NCBI RefSeq assembly: GCF_963678635.1
Contig: NC_087066.1
Location: 8,771,954-8,835,953 of the forward strand
Direction of reading: 5' to 3'
Source of the DNA: Symsagittifera roscoffensis
Lineage: Eukaryota > Xenacoelomorpha > Acoela > Convolutidae
DNA length: 64,000 nucleotides
Below are positions 1 to 10,602 of the stretch, piece by piece (the stretch's first letter is position 1; each line of letters opens with the position of its first letter). The notes under the pieces were generated by a model, which saw nothing but the letters and a program-made list of their open reading frames with translations, ran no database searches and had not been told where the DNA came from. The position numbers were made by a program, and so were the translations under genes.

Positions 1-789
1 AATGATATATATTGGGTATTTCTAAAAATTTAAGGGTTTGCCACCAAAAATGAATATATTTTATGTATTTTACGCTGTTTTCTTCATTAGGGAAAAACAT
101 TGTCTTTTCGTTAAGTTTCTTAATTAAAAAGCTGCTGAGGATGCTATTCTACTGAATTTCTGTACGTTGTCGAATGAAATTAAAGAAAAGATTTTCGCGG
201 GGTGTTCAAAACAATTTTTGAGGTTGATATTCAAGGAAACTTAGACCAATGACAAAATAGGAAGAAATAAATTAAGAAAAACAGAAATGTATAAGCTGTT
301 TTCTCAAACGTCGGAACAATATCAAAGTTTTTACTAAACGTGAGCACTACTATGAAAAAGACAGAAATTAAAAAGCAGGCCGTTGGGGTCGTGAATTTCT
401 AAAGACTTTATTTAAGAACTTCATTCCTTTTTCGGATATAAATGAGCAATTGCATTTTTTGACAGGATTTGAAAAAGAAACAAATAATTTCACTGCTGTT
501 TTCGCTCATTTTCAACAAATACCAAGTTTTACAACAAAACAGATCACTACTAATTCAAAGAGTAACGAAAATATAAAATAAAAAAAGATGAGAAGTTTTT
601 TCAGAACAGATTTCAGCTGCCAGTAAACCATTGGGACAAAGTTTGAAAACTGATGAAGTATAATCATTTTCTCGTAATGAAATAATATTTTAACTTTTGC
701 TGTGATCAATGGCCGTGAAGAAAGAGAGATTTGAAATTAGTCAATTGCTTCAATTTTGCTTACAAAATGTGTGCAAAGTTTTCGCATTG

Positions 790-1345
790 TGAATACGAAG
801 AGTAAATGGCAACAAGACTGCTCGTATCAGGGCGAAGTCCTGAATGTTCCGACTGCCTTTTAAGGTTTATGGAGCAGCAGTAATAACATAAAAAATTAAA
901 TGAAATAAAATAAAATGAAATTTTTTTTCTGAAATTTGAATTTTTTTTATGAAAATCATCCCCCCACACGCCAAATAAAGTACAAAAAGATAGATTTCGT
1001 TCGTTGTAACAGATCAAATATGGCAAATAAGCTTCGTTCAACCAATTTGGAACGATTTATAAGACGGATTAACTCACCGCTTACGCGTTAATAGCGCGAA
1101 ATATATCGCGCGTTAATTGTCCCAAACTGGTCAAAATGGCAATCTTTAAACCCTCATAACTTTACAAAAAATAATCACAGATAAAATATCTTTTCAAATT
1201 TAAGCTCAGTACAACAGTGGCTTTCGAATGATATAAAAAAAATTCCGTCAAAAATGGCTAGTTAAAAAGTCGAAATTTGTTGAAGAAAAAAAAAAACCCA
1301 CCCCGAGCACAAATGTTCCGTTACTTTCGTATCGAAAGTCGGAAC
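790..1345 (+). repeat. Dispersed repeat family A, copy 1
   Basis: This segment shares several blocks with 51885-52490 and with 12915-13130. One is a block around 808-860 (AACAAGACTGCTC then TATCAGG). Another is a block with CTTTACAAAAAATAATC followed by ATAAAATATCTTTT. The last is a terminal block reading ATGTTCCGTTACTTTCG then AAAGTCGGAACA. A sub-block at 945-990 (CCCCACACGCCA, then ATAAAGTACAAAA) recurs at 53563-53600. The blocks keep the same order in the distant copies, so this is a real interspersed repeat and not chance low complexity. Class unknown. Confidence 0.6.
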
Positions 1346-3554
1346 AAAAGTTAGGGATTGAAAAGCAAAAATTGGTGTAAGCATAACGTCGATTGGCGCA
1401 AAATTTAGCACACTTGATTTTTAAAATGAGTTTGTGAACAATGAAAAATTGGAAAAAAAATGTCCTTAAATATTAAAATTGGCAACAGTAGACAGATTTT
1501 TTATGGTTATGTCCTGATAAACTGTTGTCGTAATAAACTAGTCGAGGTAGGTTCCATTCTGAATTAATCTTTTCTAAAAGCTGTGAAATTTTGGAATCAA
1601 GATAAGAAAACTTTTCAAAAAGCTCATTTTAAAACTTACTAATTATCAGTCGGATTTTTCAGGGTTTGTCCTAATATAAACAATTTTATTGAATTGTAGG
1701 AGAAATTCCCCTATAAAACGTGGTATGGTTGTTTTCATAAATTACACCCAAATTTGCCAGCTGTCTCAAAGCTCGATTGAGGCGAGCAAGCAATTTGGTT
1801 CGAATAATGCGCTACTCGACGCAAAAAGTAACTTTTTATTTTAATTTGAATTTGAAAATAAAAAACCGTTAATTTTCAAATTTCAGATTTTTAGAACAAT
1901 TTTTGTTTTGCAATGTAGTCGTCCCATGGTTTCAAATTCGGTGCATTGATGTACAAAAAAACTTCAATGTATTATTGTACAAAATTTCAGTGTGACTTTT
2001 TATGTAGTAGATAAGCAACAGCTATATATTGCACTAAGTCATTTTGTGTACATATCGAGACACGCAATGCCAATTTGTGAAAAAAATTCGAAATGCCATG
2101 TGAACTGTTATTTATCTGGTATGAAACACTTGTGAAAAAGAAAACGCATATTCAAACAATTGTTCTGATAATCAGTGCTTAAAAAGATATTGCAAAAAGA
2201 TACTTCAAAAACTTTTTAAAGTGTTCTAAATATTGCCGCAGTTTTGAAAAATGCGACAAAAACTTACCGCACAAATGTTTTTTAGTGACTTAATTACTTA
2301 ATTGAGCAGTTTTTGACTTATTTTTTTAATTAAACTTATCCTCAATTTTTTGAAAAATCATAATAAAAAACCAAAAATCAAAAAATAAAAAATGTTGAGT
2401 TTATAAAATAAAAATCATAACAAAGAATTGCAATCCTTGAAAGTAGCTTCATAGCATTTCATTATTGAGCTGAAAAATTTAAATTTTGTGAAACTTTCTA
2501 AATCTATTTTTTTTTCGGAAATTTTTGAAAAAAATCATAAGAAACGCCATATCTCGAAAACTAAAATGATTTAAGCAGTCATAATTTGAAGAAACAACTG
2601 CGTTTTCGTGGATACTTTGACGGCACCCCACAATTGAAATAAAAAAATCAAAATTTGTGGTATTTCGGAATTTTTTCGATAAAGACCGTTTGCTGGTCAA
2701 ATTTCGTAAGCTAAAAAGTTTTGAGTATTTATAATTTTAGGCCTAACTCAAATTTTCTTTGAGAACCTCGGCCTTACCGCACCTTAGGGTTGCTTTGTTC
2801 GAATTCTGTGAAATACTGAAGCGAAAAAATTGTAAGTTTGCGTTTCGCTTATAGAAAAGCAATCGCGATCCAACAAAATTATGGTGAAATTTTATGATGA
2901 CCTCAAAAATTTCCAACAAACAGCCCTGGTTGACTGAAAGAAGCTATCTTAGATTTTTCATAAGTATCTTAGAATTCTTACAACAATAGGCTCTAAGAAG
3001 GTTACTAGAAGAATTACTAAGAGGGTTACTTTTCTTACAAGAAAGTTGCAAGATAGGAACTTTTTCTATCAAAATTTTTCATTTTTTTTCAAACAAATGT
3101 TTTCATAACCAGTTCCAAAATTACCAGCTGTCGCCGAATACAAAAACAGAAGTTCATAGGCCAAAAATCTTGTTTTCCAAACGTCTGGTTTTCTTACGGA
3201 AAGTCGGATGATTTACAGAGTCAGTTTTTGCTGATTTCCAGAAATATCTGTCTATACCTGAACCCCACACACAACATGTCCAAAACCATATGACAAGACG
3301 TCTCAAAGTTGATTTTTTATTCTCTCCAAAAAATTATGAACCGCTAAGAAGTATAACTACTAGTTTATTTCGCATTTTTTTGTTCAGAAGTGCATGCATT
3401 ATAACTATTATATTTAAGTTTTTACATGCCTAAGTTTGACAAAAACAAAAGTTTTTCAAAATTGATTTTTAAAAGTTATTGTTCCAAAAATTTGAAAAAT
3501 AAGATAAAAGTTTGAAATCGGGCGTGTTTTAGGCTTTTTTCATTTAATCTTTTT

Positions 3555-3720
3555 GTTATCCACAAATAATCATCTGAATGGGTCGACAGATAGTTCTTAT
3601 TAGAGCCCTTTCATTTTTTCAGTCGTAATTTGATTGACATTTAAGAAATTCCAAAAACAATCTGTGTTGAGAAAAACCGTTTCGAAATTTTTGATTTTTG
3701 GTCTAATTTTCAATTAAAAA
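3555..3720 (+). repeat. Dispersed repeat family B, copy
   Basis: Related to copies at 11095-11310, 28425-28610, 37926-38112 and 44045-44250 on the + strand and 23860-24010 on the - strand. The shared order is: CCACAAATAATCAT, GGGTCGA, a GAGCCCTTT/AGTCATAATT block, GTGTTGAGAAAAAC or TGTCGAGAAAAA, then in better copies TTTCGAGCGA plus TAAAG and GCGAGC. About 200 bp, SINE- or MITE-like. No pol III boxes could be assigned. Confidence 0.55.
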
Positions 3721-3979
3721 ATTTAGCCAGAATTACAATAGCTTATTTGATTTAAAATTAAGCTGTAAAGTTTATTTTACTTGATTTAAGTTATTTTTTG
3801 GGTTTTTAAACATATTTTGGGCTTAAAGGATTTTCAAAATCAAAATCAAATTTTCTAAACTTAAAAAATATTTTGCCAAAAAACAAGAAAAAAAAACATT
3901 TTTGAAAATTTTTCAAATTATTTTATGATTTTCTTTTTCTTTTTTCTTTTTCCATAAAAAATGTGTTCCAAATGGCCTA

Positions 3980-4140
3980 TTTGATTATGATTGCCCCATT
4001 TGCCTGATTTCTATTTTTTCGCTCAGATTTTTCTCTATCACATCACGCAGAAAAACGGCACCAATTCGAAAATTTTTTAAGTTTATGGCCGGATACTTCT
4101 GTTTTACTCGCACAGTAATCGGCTATCCTTGTTTTCATAT
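3980..4140 (+). repeat. Dispersed repeat family C, copy
   Basis: It carries CATCACGCAGAAAAA and, near the end, GCACAGTAATCGGCTATCC followed by TTGTTTT. The same pair of blocks in the same order is seen at 11640-11870, 13960-14060 and 48180-48370, and in reverse near 22650-22690. The last block (TGCTA, then GCACAGCAATCGGCTATCC) is the best conserved part. Coding function is unlikely. Confidence 0.55.
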
Positions 4141-5679
4141 AGAATCAAGATCAGAGTTTTGCGGGTGATTTTGTTGAATTTTGAGAAAAATTTGCTATCT
4201 AAAACGTTGTAAATTAGCGGAAACTTCCTATAAATCTAAAAACAAGTTTTAGGATAGCGATATTTGTTTTAGGATGGTCATCCGTGTCTTCGTATGAAAA
4301 AAGACTAACGTGAACACTCGTAATATATTATATTTCAAATATCAATCAGTAAAAAGTTTAAAAGTTTCAAAGTATTGGCATTTTTCAGGGGGAATTTTCA
4401 AAATGTAAATATAAATTTCTTAAACAAGTGTGAACCACTCGTTCAGTTATGTATAGATAGGTACAACAACAGTTATGCATTAATTTTTGAAAGTTTGTGA
4501 AAAACATAATCCGAAAAACAACTTCAGAATGAGGAGTACAGATTGAGTCACGGTCGCGGCAGTCTGGAAATATGTAACTTTGGATTCGGGCCCAAAATTA
4601 GCTAATCGAATTATTTCGAATTTTAAGTATCGCTTTTGTGAGTCGCTTTTTAAGTTTGTTTAACATTATTTCGAGTCGGAACTTTGTTCTGCTTGTTCAG
4701 CAACCAACGATCCTTTGTAAATCTTTTTTCGATTAAACTATTTTTTGACAAAAAAAATTAAAATCACGAAATCCACTCGCATGTTATGTTTTATTATGCT
4801 TTCCATATGATACTTATAAAAAAATCAAGAGTTAAGAATTTAGAAGAGACCTTACCGTTTCCGCGACCCCTTCTCTAGGATTCAACATGAGACCACATAA
4901 AAATCTCAATTTTAGTAACATTGGTATGGCACATTTTTTGGTCAAGATCTTCGATTTGTTTTCAATCAGGAGTGGATATAGGATGAAGGTCAAAAAGGAG
5001 GGTTGGGTTGTTGACTAGATCCACAATTTCCGAGCTCTTGTGAAAGAGAAAAAAGTTGGGTCAAAATCTTTTGCAAAATCGGCTAGTTTTGGGCAGTTAG
5101 AAATTTGTTTTCCTGAAAAAACTACGTTTGTTGGATTTCAATTCCCTATCAAAATCGGTATTGACGCCCGTGGCAGTGTTATGAAAAGTTTTGAGCTGGT
5201 CTGCCAAAAAAATGGGTACAGCAAAAAGGTTGAGAATTATGGGCGTCTTATGCACTAAATGGCCCAAAATCAGTATTTCTACATCTTTAGTGAACTAAAA
5301 TTAATAAGGTTGAACCGGACTGACTAATTGGACACTCAAATTCAAACAACGTGGTCAGGCATTTCAATCAGAACTTCCAGCAGATAAAATTGTGGCCGAT
5401 ATTACCAAAATTTTGGAATTTTTTCTGCTGAAACTAATTTCTGCATTTTTATGGTCTCAGCAAAATTTCCCATGTGAATTGAAAATACTGTTATTGTCAG
5501 AGTTTCTTAATTTGGTATCTTCGGCTGAATTTTTATCAGGGATTCGACGTCCTCGCAACCAAAGAGTTCCATTTTTGGTAATATTTCATTACATCCATTT
5601 TCGGCTCACCAGCTCTTAAAGTTTTGAAGAGGAGCGCTCGCCGATAAAAAAAAAGGCAATTTTTTTGGCAATATTTTTT

Positions 5680-5897
5680 GGCTCTTTTCCAGTCCCCCCT
5701 TTGACATTTTCTGAAACTCAATATATGAAAGTCTATTTAAAATGACTTTTTATGTTATAAACTGCGTTAAAACGTGTCAGCGTTAACAGGTGAACAAATT
5801 TGTACAGCATTTTTAACATGCAAAATGTCATGTGAACAATTTTTGAACAATTTTATTTTGTAATTTTTCGAGGGGGGCGGGAAACTGGAAAAGAGCC
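5680..5897. mobile_element. MITE, copy 1 (GGCTCTTTTCC termini)
   Basis: The 218 bp element begins GGCTCTTTTCCAGTCCCCCC and ends with the inverted counterpart GGAAACTGGAAAAGAGCC. It is homologous along its length to the copy at 6139-6388, sharing blocks such as AAAGTCTATT, AAATGACT and GTGAACAATTTTTGAACA. No transposase frame is present. The target duplication is not clean here. A non-autonomous cut-and-paste DNA transposon is the simplest reading. Confidence 0.75.
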
Positions 5898-6138
5898 CAA
5901 TTTTTTTAAAGTGACCGAAACGTCATTTTGGGTTTTTTCAAAAATTTGCTTGCGGTGCTGCAAATTTTGTCAAAATGAAGTCTTGAATCAGTTTGATCGA
6001 CCTAGAAAAAAAGTTCAATAACATTTCCGACTATTTTTTGAAAATCAACCTCCCTCGAGAAAATCCTAGATCCGGCCTTGCAATTGAGGTTTTATCATAC
6101 TTTGTGGGGCTTTTTCCTTCACCCCACCTTTAAATTTT

Positions 6139-6388
6139 GGTTCTTTTCCAGTCCCCCCTTGATTTTTTCTAGAATTCTCTATACAAAAGTCTATTCAAAA
6201 TGACTATTCATGTTAAAAACTGCATAAGAACAAGTCAGCGTGAACAGGTGAGTAAATTTCTTCAACATGCAAATTGCCGTGTGAGTAAATTTCTTCAACA
6301 TGTCTAACATGCAAATTGCCGTGTGAACAATTTTTGAACAGTTTGGTTTTTTAATTTTACGAGGGGGGTGAGAAATTGGAGAAGAGCC
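6139..6388. mobile_element. MITE, copy 2 with 8 bp target duplication
   Basis: Second copy of the MITE at 5680. The termini are GGTTCTTTTCCAGTCCCCCC and GGAGAAGAGCC. It is flanked on both sides by TAAATTTT (6131-6138 and 6389-6396), an 8 bp target-site duplication of the size made by hAT- and P-type transposases. Inside it, a segment containing GTGAGTAAATTTCTTCAACA is tandemly repeated, which explains most of the extra 32 bp over copy 1. The superfamily is inferred from duplication length only. Confidence 0.8.
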
Positions 6389-6469
6389 TAAATTTTTAAT
6401 AGTTCTTTTCACATTGTCCGATTGTTACAAAAATTTGCGGCTCTTACACCCTTCCAACCCCCCCCCCCC

Positions 6470-7226
6470 CCCACCCACCTCACATAAGCATCATTTTTAT
6501 GGTGTAACGAGGGGTTTTACAAGGTTAAACATGAAGACCAAATTTGTTTGTCATGGCCTAATTAGTGGTACTACTATGATAGTGGTCCCTTGAAATTAAC
6601 CAGGTCCCTTGAGAATAAGACTCCTAGGGCTCTGAAAAATTTAACAATAATGATTTCGCCGTTCAGAAAGTTGACGCAGTATATTTTTAAACAAAATTTA
6701 AGTTTCTTTGTTTCGTAAAATCTCCCCCCTCGACATTTTAAGGTCAAAAATTCAAAATGGAATTTTAATGACAAATATGCCAATCCAATTATGGCTTTTA
6801 AACCGTAAATTAAGTTGAAGCGAGCATATTTCTTGATATAAACAATATAGTAATTAGAATTTTTAATCTGAAACGTTTCTGACTCAACGTACTTCGCCAG
6901 ATTTTTGAAATGAATACTTTATAAACAAACTAGTTTTCAAAATTATAACATGCGTAATGCATGCGGGACCTGTCTATCATAGTTGCTCTTTCGAGGCACC
7001 ACTCCAACATAGTTCGCAGGCCAATTTTCCTAATATTCGGATAAAGTTAACAGAATTTCAATAGTAAAATTTTGCAGGTGTGTGGGGGGGGGGGGGTGAA
7101 GGAAAAAGAGACTAATTTGCATGCGAACTTATTAGGCCATGACAAACATTTGTTCTTCTTTCTTAGCCTTGTAAGACCCCTCTTACACCATAAAATTGAT
7201 GCTCGAGTGAGTGAGGTGGAGACCGG
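6470..7226. repeat. Inverted repeat pair, arms about 100 bp
   Basis: The arm at 6470-6568, read in reverse complement, matches the arm at 7128-7226. Both contain TTAGGCCATGACAAACA, then CCTTGTAA(A/G)ACCCCTC, then TTACACCATAAAA and a GTGAGGTGG end. Homopolymer runs lie just outside or inside: a C run of about 16 near 6458-6473 and a G run near 7083-7096. The 560 bp between the arms shows no gene. Either a foldback element or two oppositely oriented repeat copies. Confidence 0.65.
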
Positions 7227-8535
7227 GGGAAGAGGGGAAAGAGCAAAACATTGTGTTACAAAAAAGTCGCAATACATTGATGTAAAAAGGTTGAGTATGA
7301 AACGAAAAATATGAGTTTGCCTACGTGAAAGATGACGAAATCGGAAAGTGAATGCGTATTTATTAAAAATGCTATATTTTCTTGGGTTGTGGGAGAGCCG
7401 GACGAGTCCTAAGAAAACCGAAGTTATACGCGCGTTAATGGTTAATGCCACTTTGGCCAAATTGAGTTTTCAAAACCCCAATAAATTCACGAAACAGATC
7501 GCACGTGAACTGTTTTTAGAACTGAAGTCTGAGCAATACTGAATAGAATTTTATAAGTCATTTCGGATGAGTGAAATTTTGCGAACACCTTGAAGCACGG
7601 TGGAATGCGAAATTTCTTGTTCGTTTACTACTATTCAGCAAATTTGCTGGGCTAAAATATTTTTTTTTCTATGCCATAGCGTTTCGTTGAGATAATGTGT
7701 TGAGAATGATGCGAAGCCTCTCATTTGCGGTAGTTTAGATTAAAACGCAGTCAAATTGACAGCAATCAGAAATCACAACACTGTAATTATTTGCGCGTCC
7801 ATTTTCTATCTTTTTATAACTGACTGATAGAAATCTTTAAGGCGCAACTTATCTTCCCTAAATCGGTCTTCTTTTCATTTGCCAGGATGTTACTGTTTTC
7901 AAGCCTTCGTTGCCGTTTTTATTTTCTTCTATTTTCCCGTTTCTTCTGATTGCAAATTTATTCGTTTTTAGCTCTTCTTGAGAGCTCTTTTCTTTCTGAG
8001 TAATAAAATGTGCACAAATGCGAAAGGCGAAACAGCTCATATGAAATTTCGCTTCCTTTTCCTTCAGGTAAATTTAAAATTGCCCTGTTCTCTCTGTAGA
8101 ATTCAAGCTAGAATTGCATTTTGTGCTTTCGAGCATAGTAGAGTGAAAGCGAGTTAGCGCAAATTATATTCAAATACTATGACAAACTGCTTAACAAATA
8201 TATCTGTATAAAATGATGCGTTTTAAGATTAACAGAAAAGTAGTCACACAGTTTTAAAAGAATTAGAGAGCTAAAAGAAAAGCACTGCCTTTAGTTTTTG
8301 TTTTCAGGGATTATAAAAACAATCTCTGTCCTATCCAGCTGATCGAATTTAAAATTTCGATAAAAAAGTCAACAATTTGTCACAGCAGTAAAGTTTGTGA
8401 CGAATTTTTCTCTTGGAGCAATTGTTCAACAATCTGACTGTGCCTTAAAATTGGCCTCACTTCGAATTATTGAAAGAAACTTACAACAAAAAGGATAAAA
8501 TTATTCTTCACAAATTTTCGAAAAGGCCTTTTTTC
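7227..8535. other. Upstream flank of the ARID1 gene, no gene seen
   Basis: AT-rich non-coding DNA between the inverted repeat and the first likely transcribed exon of the ARID1 gene. Open frames at 7348-7542 and 7858-8040 have no homology I recognise. It probably contains the promoter, but no element is distinctive enough to call; an isolated TATAAAA near 8213 is not evidence in such AT-rich DNA. Confidence 0.5.
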
Positions 8536-8941
8536 AGAGCACGGGAATTGAGCTTAAAGTGCAGTGAGCAGAGCGGAGCGCTTGAATAATCGGCATACGG
8601 AACGACGGCACGTCGCATTGCTTGCACCGCGGATTAACATGTGGCTCTGCGCTGTTTATTGAAGTGAGTAGTGCTTGCGGTGGCAGTACTGTAGTTGGTA
8701 TACAAAGAGAATTTAACCGACATTACGGCTCGTTGGAAGGATATGAAGTTAGATTTGTAGAGAGAGATAGATATTTAGCAAAGAACGCGTGTTATATTGT
8801 GCGCAGAAGGATAGAGCGAACAGAGGCTGAGCTAGAAAGAAAGAGAAACAGCATTGCGTTGCATTTATCAACAAACGGCTCCGCTCGCATTATTACAGCA
8901 ATGTTGTTGGCTTGGCTCTCGATGGCTGTTCCTGTTGCGTT
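8536..8941 (+). other. Probable 5' UTR exon of the ARID1 gene
   Basis: This patch has visibly higher GC than its flanks and ends in a consensus donor, GTAAGTAAG, at 8942. Joining it to the exon that begins near 9479 (after an AG at 9477-9478) puts a TAA directly before the ATG at 9483, so the exon would be untranslated. A frame is open across 8622-8945, but it starts at TTG, its stop is the TAA inside the donor, and it resembles nothing I know. The 5' end is a guess from composition; RNA evidence would be needed to confirm the exon. Confidence 0.4.
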
Positions 8942-9482
8942 GTAAGTAAGTTCACTTGCTTTGCTGTTCTGTCCTATCTTTTATATCTAGTTTGCTCTTT
9001 ACCAAAGCATATATAGCCACGTTTTACTGAAAAAGCATTATTTCATAGCCAAGCCACGCATTAATTTACAATACGCCGCACTAAGACTATATTCGCCGCG
9101 ATTGCGTTTATTGTTGGTGCATTACGCTGCCTGAGTTTCTCTTATTTTGTTGTCGAGCGATAAAAGCTAACTCTGCTTATTCCAATATCTGTGTAATAAT
9201 GAAATTTTGAAGACAATTTTACATTCATTACTTGAACCACGTGCGATTGTCATCGAGCTTCAAAGATTACAATAAAACATACGGCATACAGTTATTCATA
9301 CTTGAACACATGATCGCCATTGCTAACTTGTAAGAACCATTACATAATTTTGCACTTGTCAAAAACGTAAAATTCTAAACAAAGGGATGGACTAGACAAG
9401 GCCAATAAAGCAATTTATTTGTTCAGTTTTAGATATTGTTATTATTAATGGTAAATGACTTAAATTACCTTTGGGAAGCTAA

Positions 9483-10602
9483 ATGGATATAAGAAGTTAC
9501 CAGGCACGAGCACAAGCAGCTGCCGGAAATTACCAGCCCACAATTTCCTCGTCCGAGGGCCTAGGAAGGCAACATAGTATTTCGAACAATTTGATGACCG
9601 CAAATATGGCTCCCCAGTTTTCAACGACAAATGTAATGCAGCCTTATCGACCGACTGCAGCCGTTGCGCCATCTCAAGCTCAGCCAGTCGAAATATCCAG
9701 GCCTAACTATTTTAAAGAAGGACCTGCAAGTAATATTGCTCAAGTTAAGCCCTATCAAGTTACAGAAAACCGCAACGCGTTTCAATCGTCCATGTCGTTT
9801 CCGTATGATTACAGGCCAAACGACCCACGAGGTACTCCGCCAAATCCTTCAAGTATTTACAGTACTCCTCCACCAACAGGTGCTATCTATCCTCCAAATT
9901 CTCAGAACAGGTCCAAAATCAATTCTACTGCCACTGGATTTTTCTCGTCGCCTGGAATGACAAATGGTTATGACCAGAGAAGTCAAATCTATAACGGCGA
10001 TCACAAGCCACATAATTCTTCAGATCATATTAACGATAATTACCCAAGTAGAGATTCCATGACTCCGGAATCAGATCTATCTAGACTTGAGAAGGATACA
10101 GGACAAAAAGACAACACACCATCTCCTAAACAAAACGGAGTAGCGTTTCAGAGTGAAAATTTAAATAGCTCCGATGCATCGCAGCATACGTCTCCTTCCG
10201 ACCCATTCAACCCTAAAAATCGTATCATGATACCACCACCGATGCCCAACGAGAAAGGTTATATTAAGCAAAACGACGCTATGTTACCAATTAACGCGCC
10301 AAAGACACCATCGCCATTAGTTAATAATGGCATGAGAGCTCCTGGTTATCCTCCGAACCCCCACCGAGCTTATGGTCCTAGTCCTATGAGAGCTTTACCA
10401 CCTGGAAAACATGGAGATTACTCTTACGGTTTACCTACTTCTGGAATGTTCAGTCCTCAGATGCCTGCCAATGGACCGATGGGCAACGGAGTTCCTAGAA
10501 AACCAATGGGACCTCCCCCTTCACCCAATCAATCTTACCAACAAAATCGTGCTAATTCAAATATCCAGAGTTACGGAGGTTATCCTGTTAACGGAAGTTC
10601 AA
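9483..10602 (+). CDS. ARID1: ARID1 coding exon 1 (disordered N-terminus)
   Basis: Encodes residues 1-373 plus one base of codon 374. The protein is rich in Pro, Ser, Asn, Gln and Tyr, as in ARID1 N-termini, with no folded domain visible. The donor is GTAAGT at 10603. The frame stays open to 10685 if unspliced, which would give a truncated 400-residue product; the phase match to the exon at 17568 favours splicing. Confidence 0.88.

Larger units (their letters stand above)
1..5679. other. Gene-free AT-rich repeat terrain
   Basis: No open frame here has recognisable homology, plausible exon structure or coding-like composition. The stretch is dominated by A and T runs and by degraded dispersed repeats, three of which are listed separately. 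Short open frames at 512-709, 2479-2700, 5040-5258 and 5392-5619 look like chance frames in low-complexity DNA; several would start at non-ATG codons. Confidence 0.7.

Noticed and set aside
7047-7460. 137-codon - strand frame with overlapping + strand frames
   Set aside because: It spans an inverted repeat arm and a long G run; composition and lack of homology indicate a chance frame.
8622-8945. 107-codon frame upstream of ARID1 as a possible separate protein or coding exon
   Set aside because: It starts at TTG, and its stop is the TAA of a strong splice donor. Splicing to 9479 gives an immediate stop, so it was treated as a 5' UTR exon.
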